Assembly (NCBI GenBank): GCA_902515745.1 | Contig: CABXWB010000002.1 | Span: 168,579-232,578 of the forward strand | Direction: 5' to 3' | DNA length: 64,000 bases | Source of the DNA: an uncultured Alphaproteobacteria bacterium | GTDB taxonomy: Bacteria; Pseudomonadota; Alphaproteobacteria; HIMB59; GCA-002718135 | Part shown: in pieces, positions 56,639 to 64,000 of the stretch | Position numbering within the stretch: the first letter of the stretch is position 1 | Layout of the letters: each line of letters starts with the position of its first letter | Notes under the pieces: generated by a model | What the model was told of the DNA's origin: nothing | What the model saw: only the letters and a program-made list of their open reading frames with translations | Databases searched by the model: none | Position numbers and translations under genes: made by a program

Positions 56639-59074
56639 CTATTGTTTTAGTTTGTCATTTTTAGGATCATAAGGACTATCCTCAATGACAGTTACATTGT
56701 ATTTTTTATCTAATATATCCATTTCTAATTTTTGACCAACATCTGCAAATTGAGGTTCCACCATACCAATAGCTAATGATTTTTTCACTCTAAAACCATA
56801 GTTACCTCCTGTCGCACGACCTATAACTTCTCCATTATTATAAATTGGATTGTTACCCAAAGCATCTGCATCTTCAACATCATGAACCTCTAAAGTTACC
56901 ATTTTGTTTTTAAAACCATTTTGCTGCCATTTAACTAGAGAATCTCTTCCAATAAAATTCCCTTTGTTTAAATGCACAAATCTATCTAAACCAGATTCAA
57001 AAGCTGCATATTCTATAGACATTTCTGTACCAACTAATTTATATGTTTTTTCAATACGTAAGCTTTCCATCGCTCTAATACCAAAAGGTTTAAGTCCATG
57101 ATCTTTTCCTGCTTCCATCAATTTATCAAAAATATGGTTTTGATATTCAATTGGATGATGTAATTCCCATCCTAGTTCTCCAACAAAATTCATACGCATA
57201 GCAATACTAGGGGCTAAACCAACATTAATTTTTTTTGACGATAACCAAGGGAAATTTTCATTAGATAAATCAGTCTTTGTAATTTTAGAGAGAATATCTC
57301 TTGATTTCGGTCCTGCTAAAACAAGAACACCCATACTATTAGTCAAATTTTCATAAATCACTGATCCATCTTTGGGCATCCATTTATGGATCCAATCATG
57401 ATCTAATCTTTGAAACACTCCTGCTGAAACTAAATAAAAGGAATTTTCTTTTTCTTTTGCAATTGTGAATTCTGAGTGAACTCCTCCAGCGGTGTTTAAA
57501 GCATGACAAAGATTAACTCTTCCAATTTTTTTAGGAATTTTATTAGCTACTAAATAGTCTAGAAACTCTTCTGCACCAGGTCCTGAAATCCGACATTTAG
57601 CAAAGGCAGTCATATCTAGAAGGCCAGCATTATCCTGAACATTCAAGCACTCGTTGCCAACATGTTCAAACCATTTTGATCTTCTAAATGACCAATCATC
57701 TTTTTGTAATTCTTTTGAAGGTGCAAACCAGTTAGCGCGCTCCCAACCAAACTTTTGACCAAAAACTGCACCAAGATTTTTTAATCTATCATAACAAGGA
57801 GCCTGTCTTAATGGACGTCCCTCTTCTCTTTCTTCATCAGGATAGTGTACTGTAAAAACATTCGCGTATGCTTCTTCATTCTTTTTAATCAAATATGCCT
57901 CTGTTGCATAATCACCAAATCTTCTAGGATCTACACCTAACATATCAATTGTAGGTTCACCATCTACTATCCACTCAGCAATTTGCCATCCAGCTCCACC
58001 AGCTGCAGTAATTCCAAAACTATGACCTTCATTTAACCAGAAATTTTTAAGTCCCCATGCCGGTCCAACAATTGGACTTCCATCTGGTGTATAACAAATA
58101 GCACCATTGTAAACTTTCTTAACTCCTACTTCTCCAAAAATAGGAACACGGTGCATTGCTGATTCAATATGAGGCTCTAAACGCTCCAGATCTTCTTGAA
58201 ATAATTCAAATTCAGATTCTTTATCAGGTCCATCAACATAACAAACAGGAGCTCCTTTTTCATAAGGTCCTAATATCAATCCTCCTCTTTCTTCACGCAT
58301 GTACCAAGAACTATCAGAATCTCTTAAGACTCCCATTTCAGGAAGTCCTTGTTCTTTTCTTTTTAATATTTCAGGATGATCGTCAGTAACAATGTATTGG
58401 TGTTCTACAGGTATAACTGGAATGTCAAGTCCGACCATCTTTCCAGTCTGTCTTGCAAAATTACCACTACATGAAACTACATGCTCACATTCAATAGATC
58501 CTTTATCAGTTTCTATAATCCATAAATCATCTTTATTTTTTTTGATTCCTATTACAGAAGTGTTTCTATAAATTTCTGCACCTTTATCTCTTGCTCCTTT
58601 TGCAAGAGCTTGAGTTAGATCAGCTGGTTGAATATATCCATCTTCAGGATGTTGAATTGCACCGATTAATCCATCTGTATTGCAAAGTGGCCAAATTTCT
58701 TTTACTTGTTCAGGAGTTAAAAATTTAACATCAACACCTATTGTTTTTGCTACTCCTGAATACTGATAATACTCATCCATTCTATCTTGAGTGGTTGCCA
58801 AACGAATATTTGAAACCACACTAAATCCAACTTTTTGTCCTGTTTCTTCTTCAAGAGTTTTGTAAAGTTTGACTGCGTATTTATGCAATTGACCTACCGA
58901 ATAACTCATATTGAATAATGGAAGTAACCCTGCAGCATGCCATGTTGATCCTGAAGTTAATTCTTTTCTTTCAACCAGAACAACATCTGACCAACCCTTT
59001 TTTGCTAAATGATAGAGAGTGCTTACACCAACTGCACCCCCACCGATGACAACTACTTTTGACTTTGATTTCAT
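56639..59074 (-). CDS. Dimethylglycine dehydrogenase-like flavoprotein with GcvT domain
   Basis: 811 residues: an FAD oxidoreductase half ([18 protein letters not shown] at the N-terminus; His46 in [10 protein letters not shown], the covalent-FAD position of DMGDH/sarcosine dehydrogenase), a middle domain, and a C-terminal GcvT-like THF-binding half ([37 protein letters not shown]). The layout is that of dimethylglycine or sarcosine dehydrogenase, which passes electrons to ETF and the methyl carbon to THF. Which of the two substrates is used cannot be told from sequence alone. etfB, etfA and ETF-QO follow directly. Confidence 0.9.
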   Translation of the reverse strand: MKSKSKVVVIGGGAVGVSTLYHLAKKGWSDVVLVERKELTSGSTWHAAGLLPLFNMSYSVGQLHKYAVKLYKTLEEETGQKVGFSVVSNIRLATTQDRMDEYYQYSGVAKTIGVDVKFLTPEQVKEIWPLCNTDGLIGAIQHPEDGYIQPADLTQALAKGARDKGAEIYRNTSVIGIKKNKDDLWIIETDKGSIECEHVVSCSGNFARQTGKMVGLDIPVIPVEHQYIVTDDHPEILKRKEQGLPEMGVLRDSDSSWYMREERGGLILGPYEKGAPVCYVDGPDKESEFELFQEDLERLEPHIESAMHRVPIFGEVGVKKVYNGAICYTPDGSPIVGPAWGLKNFWLNEGHSFGITAAGGAGWQIAEWIVDGEPTIDMLGVDPRRFGDYATEAYLIKKNEEAYANVFTVHYPDEEREEGRPLRQAPCYDRLKNLGAVFGQKFGWERANWFAPSKELQKDDWSFRRSKWFEHVGNECLNVQDNAGLLDMTAFAKCRISGPGAEEFLDYLVANKIPKKIGRVNLCHALNTAGGVHSEFTIAKEKENSFYLVSAGVFQRLDHDWIHKWMPKDGSVIYENLTNSMGVLVLAGPKSRDILSKITKTDLSNENFPWLSSKKINVGLAPSIAMRMNFVGELGWELHHPIEYQNHIFDKLMEAGKDHGLKPFGIRAMESLRIEKTYKLVGTEMSIEYAAFESGLDRFVHLNKGNFIGRDSLVKWQQNGFKNKMVTLEVHDVEDADALGNNPIYNNGEVIGRATGGNYGFRVKKSLAIGMVEPQFADVGQKLEMDILDKKYNVTVIEDSPYDPKNDKLKQ

Positions 59075-59128
59075 TACTTCTAATTAATACTGTACTTCAT
59101 TAATCATATTAAATAAGGTGGGTCAATC

Positions 59129-59749
59129 ATGAGATACTTCAAAAAAATAATTTTGGTGGTTATAATGAGTGCGTTTATTTGTCTTCCCATTAAAGCTGAA
59201 ATGACTCTTAATGAATTATTTTTTGATCAGTCTAAGCCTTTTCATTTAAAAATATTAGATGTTATTCCTGAGGAAGGAATTGTTCAAATTGGTGATGAAA
59301 ATGCAAAAAATACTATTATTGAATTTATGGATTATTTTTGTGGATATTGTAAAAAAGTTCATCCTGAATTACTTCAGATTGCAAATGAAAGAAAAGATAC
59401 GCGAATAGTATTCTTACAACATCCAATTTTAAGTGAGTCTTCTAAATTACTAGCTAATATGGTTATAGCTGCAAACATGCAGGACAAAGGTATAAATTTT
59501 CATAATTCATTGTTTGAAGTTGAAGGAAATTTAAATAATGCAAAACTAAAACAAATAATTGAAAATCTAGAATTAAATGATGCTAAATTAAATATTGATA
59601 TGACAAAAGAAAGTGTGAATAATATTGTAAGATTGAGTTCTTTTTTAGCTAATGGATCAGGTGCGCGTGGTACTCCTACTTTTTTTGTTAATGAAGAACT
59701 TGTTGTTGGTTATATCTCCATTGATAGAATAAAAGCTTTATTAAAATAA
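59129..59749 (+). CDS. DsbA-family thioredoxin-like protein
   Basis: 206 residues. A signal peptide (about residues 1-23) is followed by a thioredoxin-like fold with the active-site CGYC in EFMDYFCGYCKKVHPEL and a cis-Pro loop GARGTPTFFVNEELV. The periplasmic protein would form or rearrange disulfides. AAGGTGG lies before the ATG. It stands alone between two minus-strand C1 genes and its end abuts the hairpin at 59752-59776. Confidence 0.88.
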   Translation: MRYFKKIILVVIMSAFICLPIKAEMTLNELFFDQSKPFHLKILDVIPEEGIVQIGDENAKNTIIEFMDYFCGYCKKVHPELLQIANERKDTRIVFLQHPILSESSKLLANMVIAANMQDKGINFHNSLFEVEGNLNNAKLKQIIENLELNDAKLNIDMTKESVNNIVRLSSFLANGSGARGTPTFFVNEELVVGYISIDRIKALLK

Positions 59750-59751
59750 AA

Positions 59752-59776
59752 AAGCTCTATTAATTAAATAGAGCTT
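59752..59776 (-). terminator. Rho-independent terminator of the DmdA-like gene
   Basis: AAGCTCTAT (59752-59760) and ATAGAGCTT (59768-59776) form a perfect nine-base stem with a seven-base loop. On the minus strand it is followed by TTTTTATTTT, a good U-run, so it terminates the gene ending at 59788. On the plus strand, just after the DsbA-family gene, the U-run is weaker (GTTATAATGTTTTA), so it may work there partly. Confidence 0.78.
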
Positions 59777-59787
59777 GTTATAATGTT

Positions 59788-61119
59788 TTATTTATCTGCT
59801 ACTTCTCTTGTATTAGCGTTGTGTGATTCAGTAAAAGGAATTGGCACAACTTCTGCATCTACTGGAACACCAGGTGCGTCTGCATATTGATCAGGTAGAT
59901 GAACCTTGAATTTACGACCATAATTTCCAATAGGAAAACCATTTTTATTTAGAGTTCCATCAAATGGTACATAGCCCATAGCAATGTTCCTTCCTTGCTC
60001 AGGATGATACCAAGGAGATGTTATGAATCCACAAGGTTCATTGCCATCTTCTGAAACAAGCCAAAAATCAGGAGCATATTCTTCGATAGGTTTTCCACCT
60101 AAGCTTAATCCAACTAACTGAAGCTTGTATGGTTTTTTTCCATCTTTTAAATCTGCCTTCATCTTTTCAAGAACAGTCTTACCAACATAATCAGAAGTTT
60201 TATTCCACTCACCTTTACCAGATAGAGATACTTGATAGCCTAAATTACATTGAAAAGGATTATGCTGATTATCCATGTCTTGACCCCAAGATAAAATTCC
60301 AGCTTGGATTCTACGATGATGAGCAGGAGCTATAACCATAAGATTATGTTTTTTTCCTGCTTTTAAAACAGCATTCCACATATCATCAGCGTATTTAGTA
60401 GAGTCATATAAATAAATTTCAAATCCAGCCTCTCCTGAGAAACCTGTTTGAGAAATTATACAATTTCTTCCACCTACTTTCACAGCAGCAAGTCCATAGA
60501 ATGGCATTTCATCAACTTTAACTTGATCACCTATTAAATCATTCATCAAAGCATGCGCTTTAGGGCCTTGAATTTGAACTGGGCTTACATCAATTTCATC
60601 AATATGAACATTAAACCTATTATCATGATTTACACCCTGTAAATAAAGACCAATATCTGAGTCAGATAATGAAAACCAAAACTCGTCCTTTGAAATTCTA
60701 AGAAGAATAGGATCATTTAAAACACCGCCATATTGATTACAAAGAATAACATATCTCCCTCTCATTGGAGATATTTTAGTAGCATCTCTAGTTATGACAT
60801 AATCAACAAATGCCTCAGCATCTGGACCTTTAACCTGAATTTGTCTTTCGACAGCAACATTCCACATAGTGACATGGTTTTTAATTGCCTCGTACTCAAC
60901 CATTGCCCCACCATCTTCAGGTTTTACATAACCTCTTGGATGATAAATTCTATTATAAACTGTTGCTCTCCAACATCCCGCCTCCATTGACAAATGCCAA
61001 TAAGGTGATTTTCTCACTCTGGTTGAAATAAGCATTTGGACTGGTGTAGGACCACTTTGCCTTAAATTGTAGGGAACCTTTCTGTCTGATTGATCCACCG
61101 ACGTAGAATGTTTAATCAT
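59788..61119 (-). CDS. DmdA/GcvT-family tetrahydrofolate-dependent methyltransferase-like protein
   Basis: 443 residues. The family blocks resemble DmdA: HVTMWNVAVERQIQVKGPDA, SPMRGRYVILCNQYGGVLND, FWFSLSDSDIGLYLQG, DVSPVQIQGPKAHALMND and ISQTGFSGEAGFEIYLY. DmdA removes a methyl from DMSP onto THF; GcvT acts in glycine cleavage. The 443 residues, with about 60 extra N-terminal and a long C-terminal part, exceed DmdA (about 370), so this may be a different branch with another methyl donor. AAGGAG precedes the ATG, and it has its own terminator. metF lies about 16 kb away and would handle 5-methyl-THF. Confidence 0.72.
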   Translation of the reverse strand: MIKHSTSVDQSDRKVPYNLRQSGPTPVQMLISTRVRKSPYWHLSMEAGCWRATVYNRIYHPRGYVKPEDGGAMVEYEAIKNHVTMWNVAVERQIQVKGPDAEAFVDYVITRDATKISPMRGRYVILCNQYGGVLNDPILLRISKDEFWFSLSDSDIGLYLQGVNHDNRFNVHIDEIDVSPVQIQGPKAHALMNDLIGDQVKVDEMPFYGLAAVKVGGRNCIISQTGFSGEAGFEIYLYDSTKYADDMWNAVLKAGKKHNLMVIAPAHHRRIQAGILSWGQDMDNQHNPFQCNLGYQVSLSGKGEWNKTSDYVGKTVLEKMKADLKDGKKPYKLQLVGLSLGGKPIEEYAPDFWLVSEDGNEPCGFITSPWYHPEQGRNIAMGYVPFDGTLNKNGFPIGNYGRKFKVHLPDQYADAPGVPVDAEVVPIPFTESHNANTREVADK

Positions 61120-61270
61120 TATAAACTCCTTAAATAAATATGCTATTTCTGTATTTAATCTTTAAATACTCTGCAATGATAAAATGTATGTGATGTAAAA
61201 AAAATGGTGGACCTTAATTAGGTCAAAATTTCGTCTTAGTTTTGACAGCAAATTTTGATATTTGTACTCT
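61120..61270. promoter_or_regulatory. Longest intergenic region, with repeated TTTTGA(C/T) elements
   Basis: 151 bases between the divergent DmdA-like and OmpA-like genes, the largest gap in the window. Three related elements cluster: AAATTTTGAC on the minus strand (61222-61231), TTTTGAC at 61240-61246 and AAATTTTGAT at 61250-61259. The first two make a perfect seven-base inverted repeat GTCAAAA-N11-TTTTGAC (61222-61246). GACCTTAATTAGGTC at 61210-61224 is nearly palindromic. A regulator site is likely but unproven; no convincing -10/-35 pair is visible, and no glycine or SAM riboswitch. Confidence 0.4.
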
Positions 61271-62179
61271 ATGAAATCTAAATTATCACTACTTTTTATC
61301 TCTTTGCTAATTTTTTTAGGAGGTTGTTCTGCTAGTTATAAACAACTCTCTAAAATAGAAAATAAAGAACCCAAAAACTTTCAAGAACACTTACTATCCG
61401 AATACAAAAAAAGAGCTAGTTTCGAAGCAGAAGAAATGCATGATTGGAATTCTGCAAAATTATATTCTGAAAAAGCACTTAAGAGTGTAGAAACTGATGA
61501 AATATATCCTGAAGAAATTTCATATTGGAAAATTCCAGAAAAAAATATTAATGAAATAAAAATTGCATACGATAGCCTTATGACAATTTATAAAGATGCA
61601 AAAACAATTGATCCTTTTAATTTAGCAAGGGCTATTTCTTCATTGGATTGTTGGTCAGAGCAGCAGGAAGAAAATTGGCAAACATGGGATATTAATAGTT
61701 GCAAGAATGATTTTTTAAACGCCATGCATAATATTTATGAAAAAATCTCTACGAAGGAAAATAAACAGGAAACTTCAAATAACAAAGATAATAATTTAGA
61801 AAATAAAACAAAGAATGAAATAACAATTGTTACCAAAAATGAAAATAAAGAATTAATGCAAATAATATATTTTGATTTTGATAAATTTAATTTATCTAAA
61901 GTAAGCAAGGACAAAATAAAAAAATTTTTAAACAATTATGGAAGTGTTATAAATGAGTATCTTGTCGTTGGACACACTGATACTAAAGGAACAAATAAAT
62001 ATAATTTATCATTATCAATTAAAAGAGCAGAGGTTGTAAAAGAAATTTTAATTAATTATGGAATAAATCAAAGTAGTATTAAAATTTTAGGCAAAGGTGA
62101 AGAATCTTTAGCTGTAGATACTCCAGATGATACCAAACAACCCGCAAATAGAAGAGTGGAAATAAAAAAAACAAATTAA
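61271..62179 (+). CDS. OmpA-family (Pal-like) outer-membrane lipoprotein
   Basis: 302 residues from ATG 61271 (an in-frame TTG at 61262 adds three). A lipoprotein signal ends at LIFLGGC (Cys about 20). A helical middle region with Trp-rich segments (EEMHDWNSAKLYSEKAL, CWSEQQEENWQTWD) and an Asn/Lys linker leads to an OmpA-C domain (about 200-300; YFDFDKFNLSK, GHTDTKGTNKYNLSLSIKRA, ending PANRRVEIKK). It probably binds peptidoglycan from the outer membrane. It is a second such protein beside Pal, not part of the Tol operon. Confidence 0.85.
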   Translation: MKSKLSLLFISLLIFLGGCSASYKQLSKIENKEPKNFQEHLLSEYKKRASFEAEEMHDWNSAKLYSEKALKSVETDEIYPEEISYWKIPEKNINEIKIAYDSLMTIYKDAKTIDPFNLARAISSLDCWSEQQEENWQTWDINSCKNDFLNAMHNIYEKISTKENKQETSNNKDNNLENKTKNEITIVTKNENKELMQIIYFDFDKFNLSKVSKDKIKKFLNNYGSVINEYLVVGHTDTKGTNKYNLSLSIKRAEVVKEILINYGINQSSIKILGKGEESLAVDTPDDTKQPANRRVEIKKTN

Positions 62180-62219
62180 CTTTTTTTTATAATTATTTTG
62201 GTATATTGAGCTTTCTTCA

Positions 62220-62612
62220 ATGTATTCTAAAACAACAAAAAAAATAAACATTACTGTAAAACCTTATTATCTTGAAGATCAATCTGAGCCTGAAGATCAG
62301 CATTATGTATGGGCATATAAAGTAACAATTGATAACCAAGGAAATGAAAAGGTACAATTGGTAAACAGACATTGGAAGATTATTGATGCTAATGGTACTC
62401 TTCAAGAAGTACGAGGTAAAGGTGTAGTAGGCGAACAGCCTATATTAAATCCAGGTGAGAAATTTGAATATACCAGTGGAACACCACTAGCCACTTCATC
62501 AGGATTTATGGAAGGAACATATGAAATGCAAAATGATGATGGAAATACTTTTGATGTTCAAATACCTCAGTTTTCATTAGATACACCATTTGAAAATAAT
62601 AAATTAAATTAA
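62220..62612 (+). CDS. apaG: ApaG protein
   Basis: 130 residues forming one beta-sandwich (DUF525) domain: YYLEDQSEPEDQHYVWAYKV, VQLVNRHWKIIDANG, GKGVVGEQPILNPGEKFEYT and TSSGFMEGTYEMQNDDG. ApaG has been tied to cobalt/magnesium tolerance and binds nucleotides in some species; the true function is unsettled. It follows the OmpA-like gene by 40 bases and precedes trkH by 13. Confidence 0.94.
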   Translation: MYSKTTKKINITVKPYYLEDQSEPEDQHYVWAYKVTIDNQGNEKVQLVNRHWKIIDANGTLQEVRGKGVVGEQPILNPGEKFEYTSGTPLATSSGFMEGTYEMQNDDGNTFDVQIPQFSLDTPFENNKLN

Positions 62613-62625
62613 TACACAAAAATCA

Positions 62626-64000
62626 ATGAGAGACTTTAGGTCAATTCTTAATATAATCGGAATACTAATATGTATTGAAGCACTAGCAATGCTTATCCCA
62701 ATGTTTTTTGATCTTTATTATGGTAATTATGATTGGCTACAATTCTTTTATTCTAGTTTAATCACTTTCTTTATCGGTATAATTTTATATTTTTCATTTA
62801 GAAAAAAAAATATTAAACTTGGAATTAGACAGGCATTTTTATTAACAATTTCATCTTGGTTAGTAATTTCACTTTTTGGTGCAATACCATTTGTTTATTC
62901 TTCTTCTTCACTAAGTTATACAGATGCTTTTTTTGAGTCTGTTAGTGGTATTACTACAACTGGAGCAACCGTAATTAATAACTTAGAAAACTTATCTGAA
63001 GGAATATTAATTTGGAGATCTCTTCTTCAATGGTTTGGAGGTATAGGAATTATAGTTCTGGCAATGGCTATCTTACCAACATTACAAATTGGGGGCATGC
63101 AGCTGCTACATATGGAACATGATGATCCTTATGAAAAAACAATTCCCAAGGTAAATCGATTTGTTATAGAATTGTTTCTTTTGTACGTTTTCTTATCAAT
63201 TATTTGTGCCATTTTATATTTTGTTAATGGAATGAAAGGTTTTGATTCAATTATTCATGCAATGACTACGATTTCTACTGGTGGATTTTCTAATTATGAT
63301 GAATCATTTTCACATTTTAATTCATTTCAAATAGAAGCTATCAGTGTAATTTTTATGTTGGTAGGAAGTTTGCCATTTGTCTTGTATTTACAATTTTTAC
63401 ATAATCAAAAAAAATTAATTTTTAAAGATGATCAAATAAGATTATTCTTTCTAATTTTGTTTTTAATTATTTTATTAACGTCTATTTGGCTAACTATTAA
63501 TCAATCTATAGATGCACTTTCTGCTTTTAGAATTGCTTTATTCAATATTACTTCAATTTTAACAGGGACTGGTTATACTAGTAGTAACTTTTCCAATTGG
63601 GGAAGTTTTGGTATTGTAATAATGATGATTATTATGTTTGTTGGTGGATGTGCAGGATCTACTACTGGTGGAATTAAAATATTTCGTTTACAAATTTTGT
63701 TTAGAGGTGCAATTACACAAATTAGAAAATTAACTCAGCCTCATGCAGTCTTGGTTATGCGATTCAATGGCAAAACAGTGAATGAAAATACTTATAACTC
63801 AATAATGGGCTTTTTCTTCATGTATATATTCTTATTTATTTTGTCAGCAGTGAGTTTAAGTTTATTCAATTTAGATTTTCTTACAGCGTTTTCAGCAGCA
63901 GCTTCTGCAATATCAAATGTTGGCCCTGGTTTAGGTGAAATAATTGGACCTAGTGGAAATTATTTTTTATTAGATAATGGTGCAAAATGGATATTGTCTC
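62626..64000 (+). CDS. trkH: Trk-type potassium uptake protein TrkH (partial, C-terminus outside window)
   Basis: Starts with ATG at 62626; 458 codons are visible and the frame is open at the window edge, close to full length for TrkH (about 480). Four selectivity-filter segments are visible: SVSGITTTGATVI, TTISTGGFSNYD, ITSILTGTGYTSSN and SAISNVGPGLG, with many transmembrane helices and the linker WFGGIGIIVLAMAILP. It forms the membrane channel for K+ uptake, gated by TrkA, which is not in the window. Confidence 0.94.
   Translation, partial: MRDFRSILNIIGILICIEALAMLIPMFFDLYYGNYDWLQFFYSSLITFFIGIILYFSFRKKNIKLGIRQAFLLTISSWLVISLFGAIPFVYSSSSLSYTDAFFESVSGITTTGATVINNLENLSEGILIWRSLLQWFGGIGIIVLAMAILPTLQIGGMQLLHMEHDDPYEKTIPKVNRFVIELFLLYVFLSIICAILYFVNGMKGFDSIIHAMTTISTGGFSNYDESFSHFNSFQIEAISVIFMLVGSLPFVLYLQFLHNQKKLIFKDDQIRLFFLILFLIILLTSIWLTINQSIDALSAFRIALFNITSILTGTGYTSSNFSNWGSFGIVIMMIIMFVGGCAGSTTGGIKIFRLQILFRGAITQIRKLTQPHAVLVMRFNGKTVNENTYNSIMGFFFMYIFLFILSAVSLSLFNLDFLTAFSAAASAISNVGPGLGEIIGPSGNYFLLDNGAKWILS

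Noticed and set aside
61120..61210. Glycine or SAM riboswitch before the DmdA-like gene
   Set aside because: The conserved GGAGA core and paired stems of the glycine riboswitch are not visible, and no compact SAM-type fold could be traced by eye.
61242..61270. TTGACA-N17-TACTCT as a promoter for the OmpA-like lipoprotein
   Set aside because: The spacing is right, but transcription would start inside the gene, after its only plausible start codon.

Overview
The window reads as one stretch of chromosome from a streamlined, AT-rich, free-living marine alphaproteobacterium of the SAR11 / HIMB59 (AEGEAN-169) type. The reasons are the very low G+C, the near absence of intergenic DNA (the largest gap is about 150 bases), overlapping convergent and divergent genes, and alphaproteobacterial marker genes and gene orders: DUF1192, TrcR/DUF1013, TIGR02186, RpoH, HisZ, pdxH-fabI-aroC, and tolQRAB-pal-cpoB-tilS-ftsH-glmM. 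The exact lineage is an inference. I see no rRNA, tRNA, CRISPR array, insertion sequence or prophage, and no gene-free stretch above 300 bases.

Layout. 1-5627: a formate dehydrogenase island, with the edge-truncated NAD/FMN subunit (NuoE-NuoF fusion), a TusA-like protein, moeA, mobB, a tungstate-type permease tupB, fdhD and mobA. 5679-9383: two sulfite/sulfate exporter families (YeiH, TauE), an unknown membrane protein, TIGR02186 and a universal stress protein. 9389-16117: pyrE, a nucleotidyltransferase, pdxH, fabI, aroC, tlyA, xseB, rluD and rpoH. 16103-31084: a long minus-strand run with purA, hisZ, glmM, ftsH, tilS, the complete Tol-Pal set, a small PD-(D/E)XK nuclease-like gene where ruvCAB often lies, yebC, ymdB, 5-FTHF cyclo-ligase and zapA. 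31170-36930: tkt, gapA, efp, suhB, rpmE and trcR. 36927-42365: a photolyase / FAD oxidoreductase / DUF1365 / cyclopropane-synthase-like / DUF2878 cluster and an L33 gene. 42407-61119: one-carbon and methylated-amine catabolism with metF, fhs, sarcosine oxidase soxBDAG, ETF-QO, etfAB, a dimethylglycine-dehydrogenase-like protein and a DmdA/GcvT-like methyltransferase. 61271-64000: an OmpA-like lipoprotein, apaG and truncated trkH.

How the parts fit. Dimethylglycine and sarcosine oxidation would load methyl carbons onto tetrahydrofolate. Electrons from the dimethylglycine-dehydrogenase-like enzyme can pass to ETF and ETF-QO, encoded just downstream in the same operon, and so to ubiquinone. MetF could oxidise 5-methyl-THF, for example from the DmdA-like enzyme. 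Fhs can release formate with ATP gain, and the formate dehydrogenase at the left edge would oxidise it to CO2 and NADH. The tungstate permease and the NuoE-NuoF fusion together suggest a tungsten formate dehydrogenase of the Methylorubrum FDH1 type. These links are inferred from gene families and neighbours.
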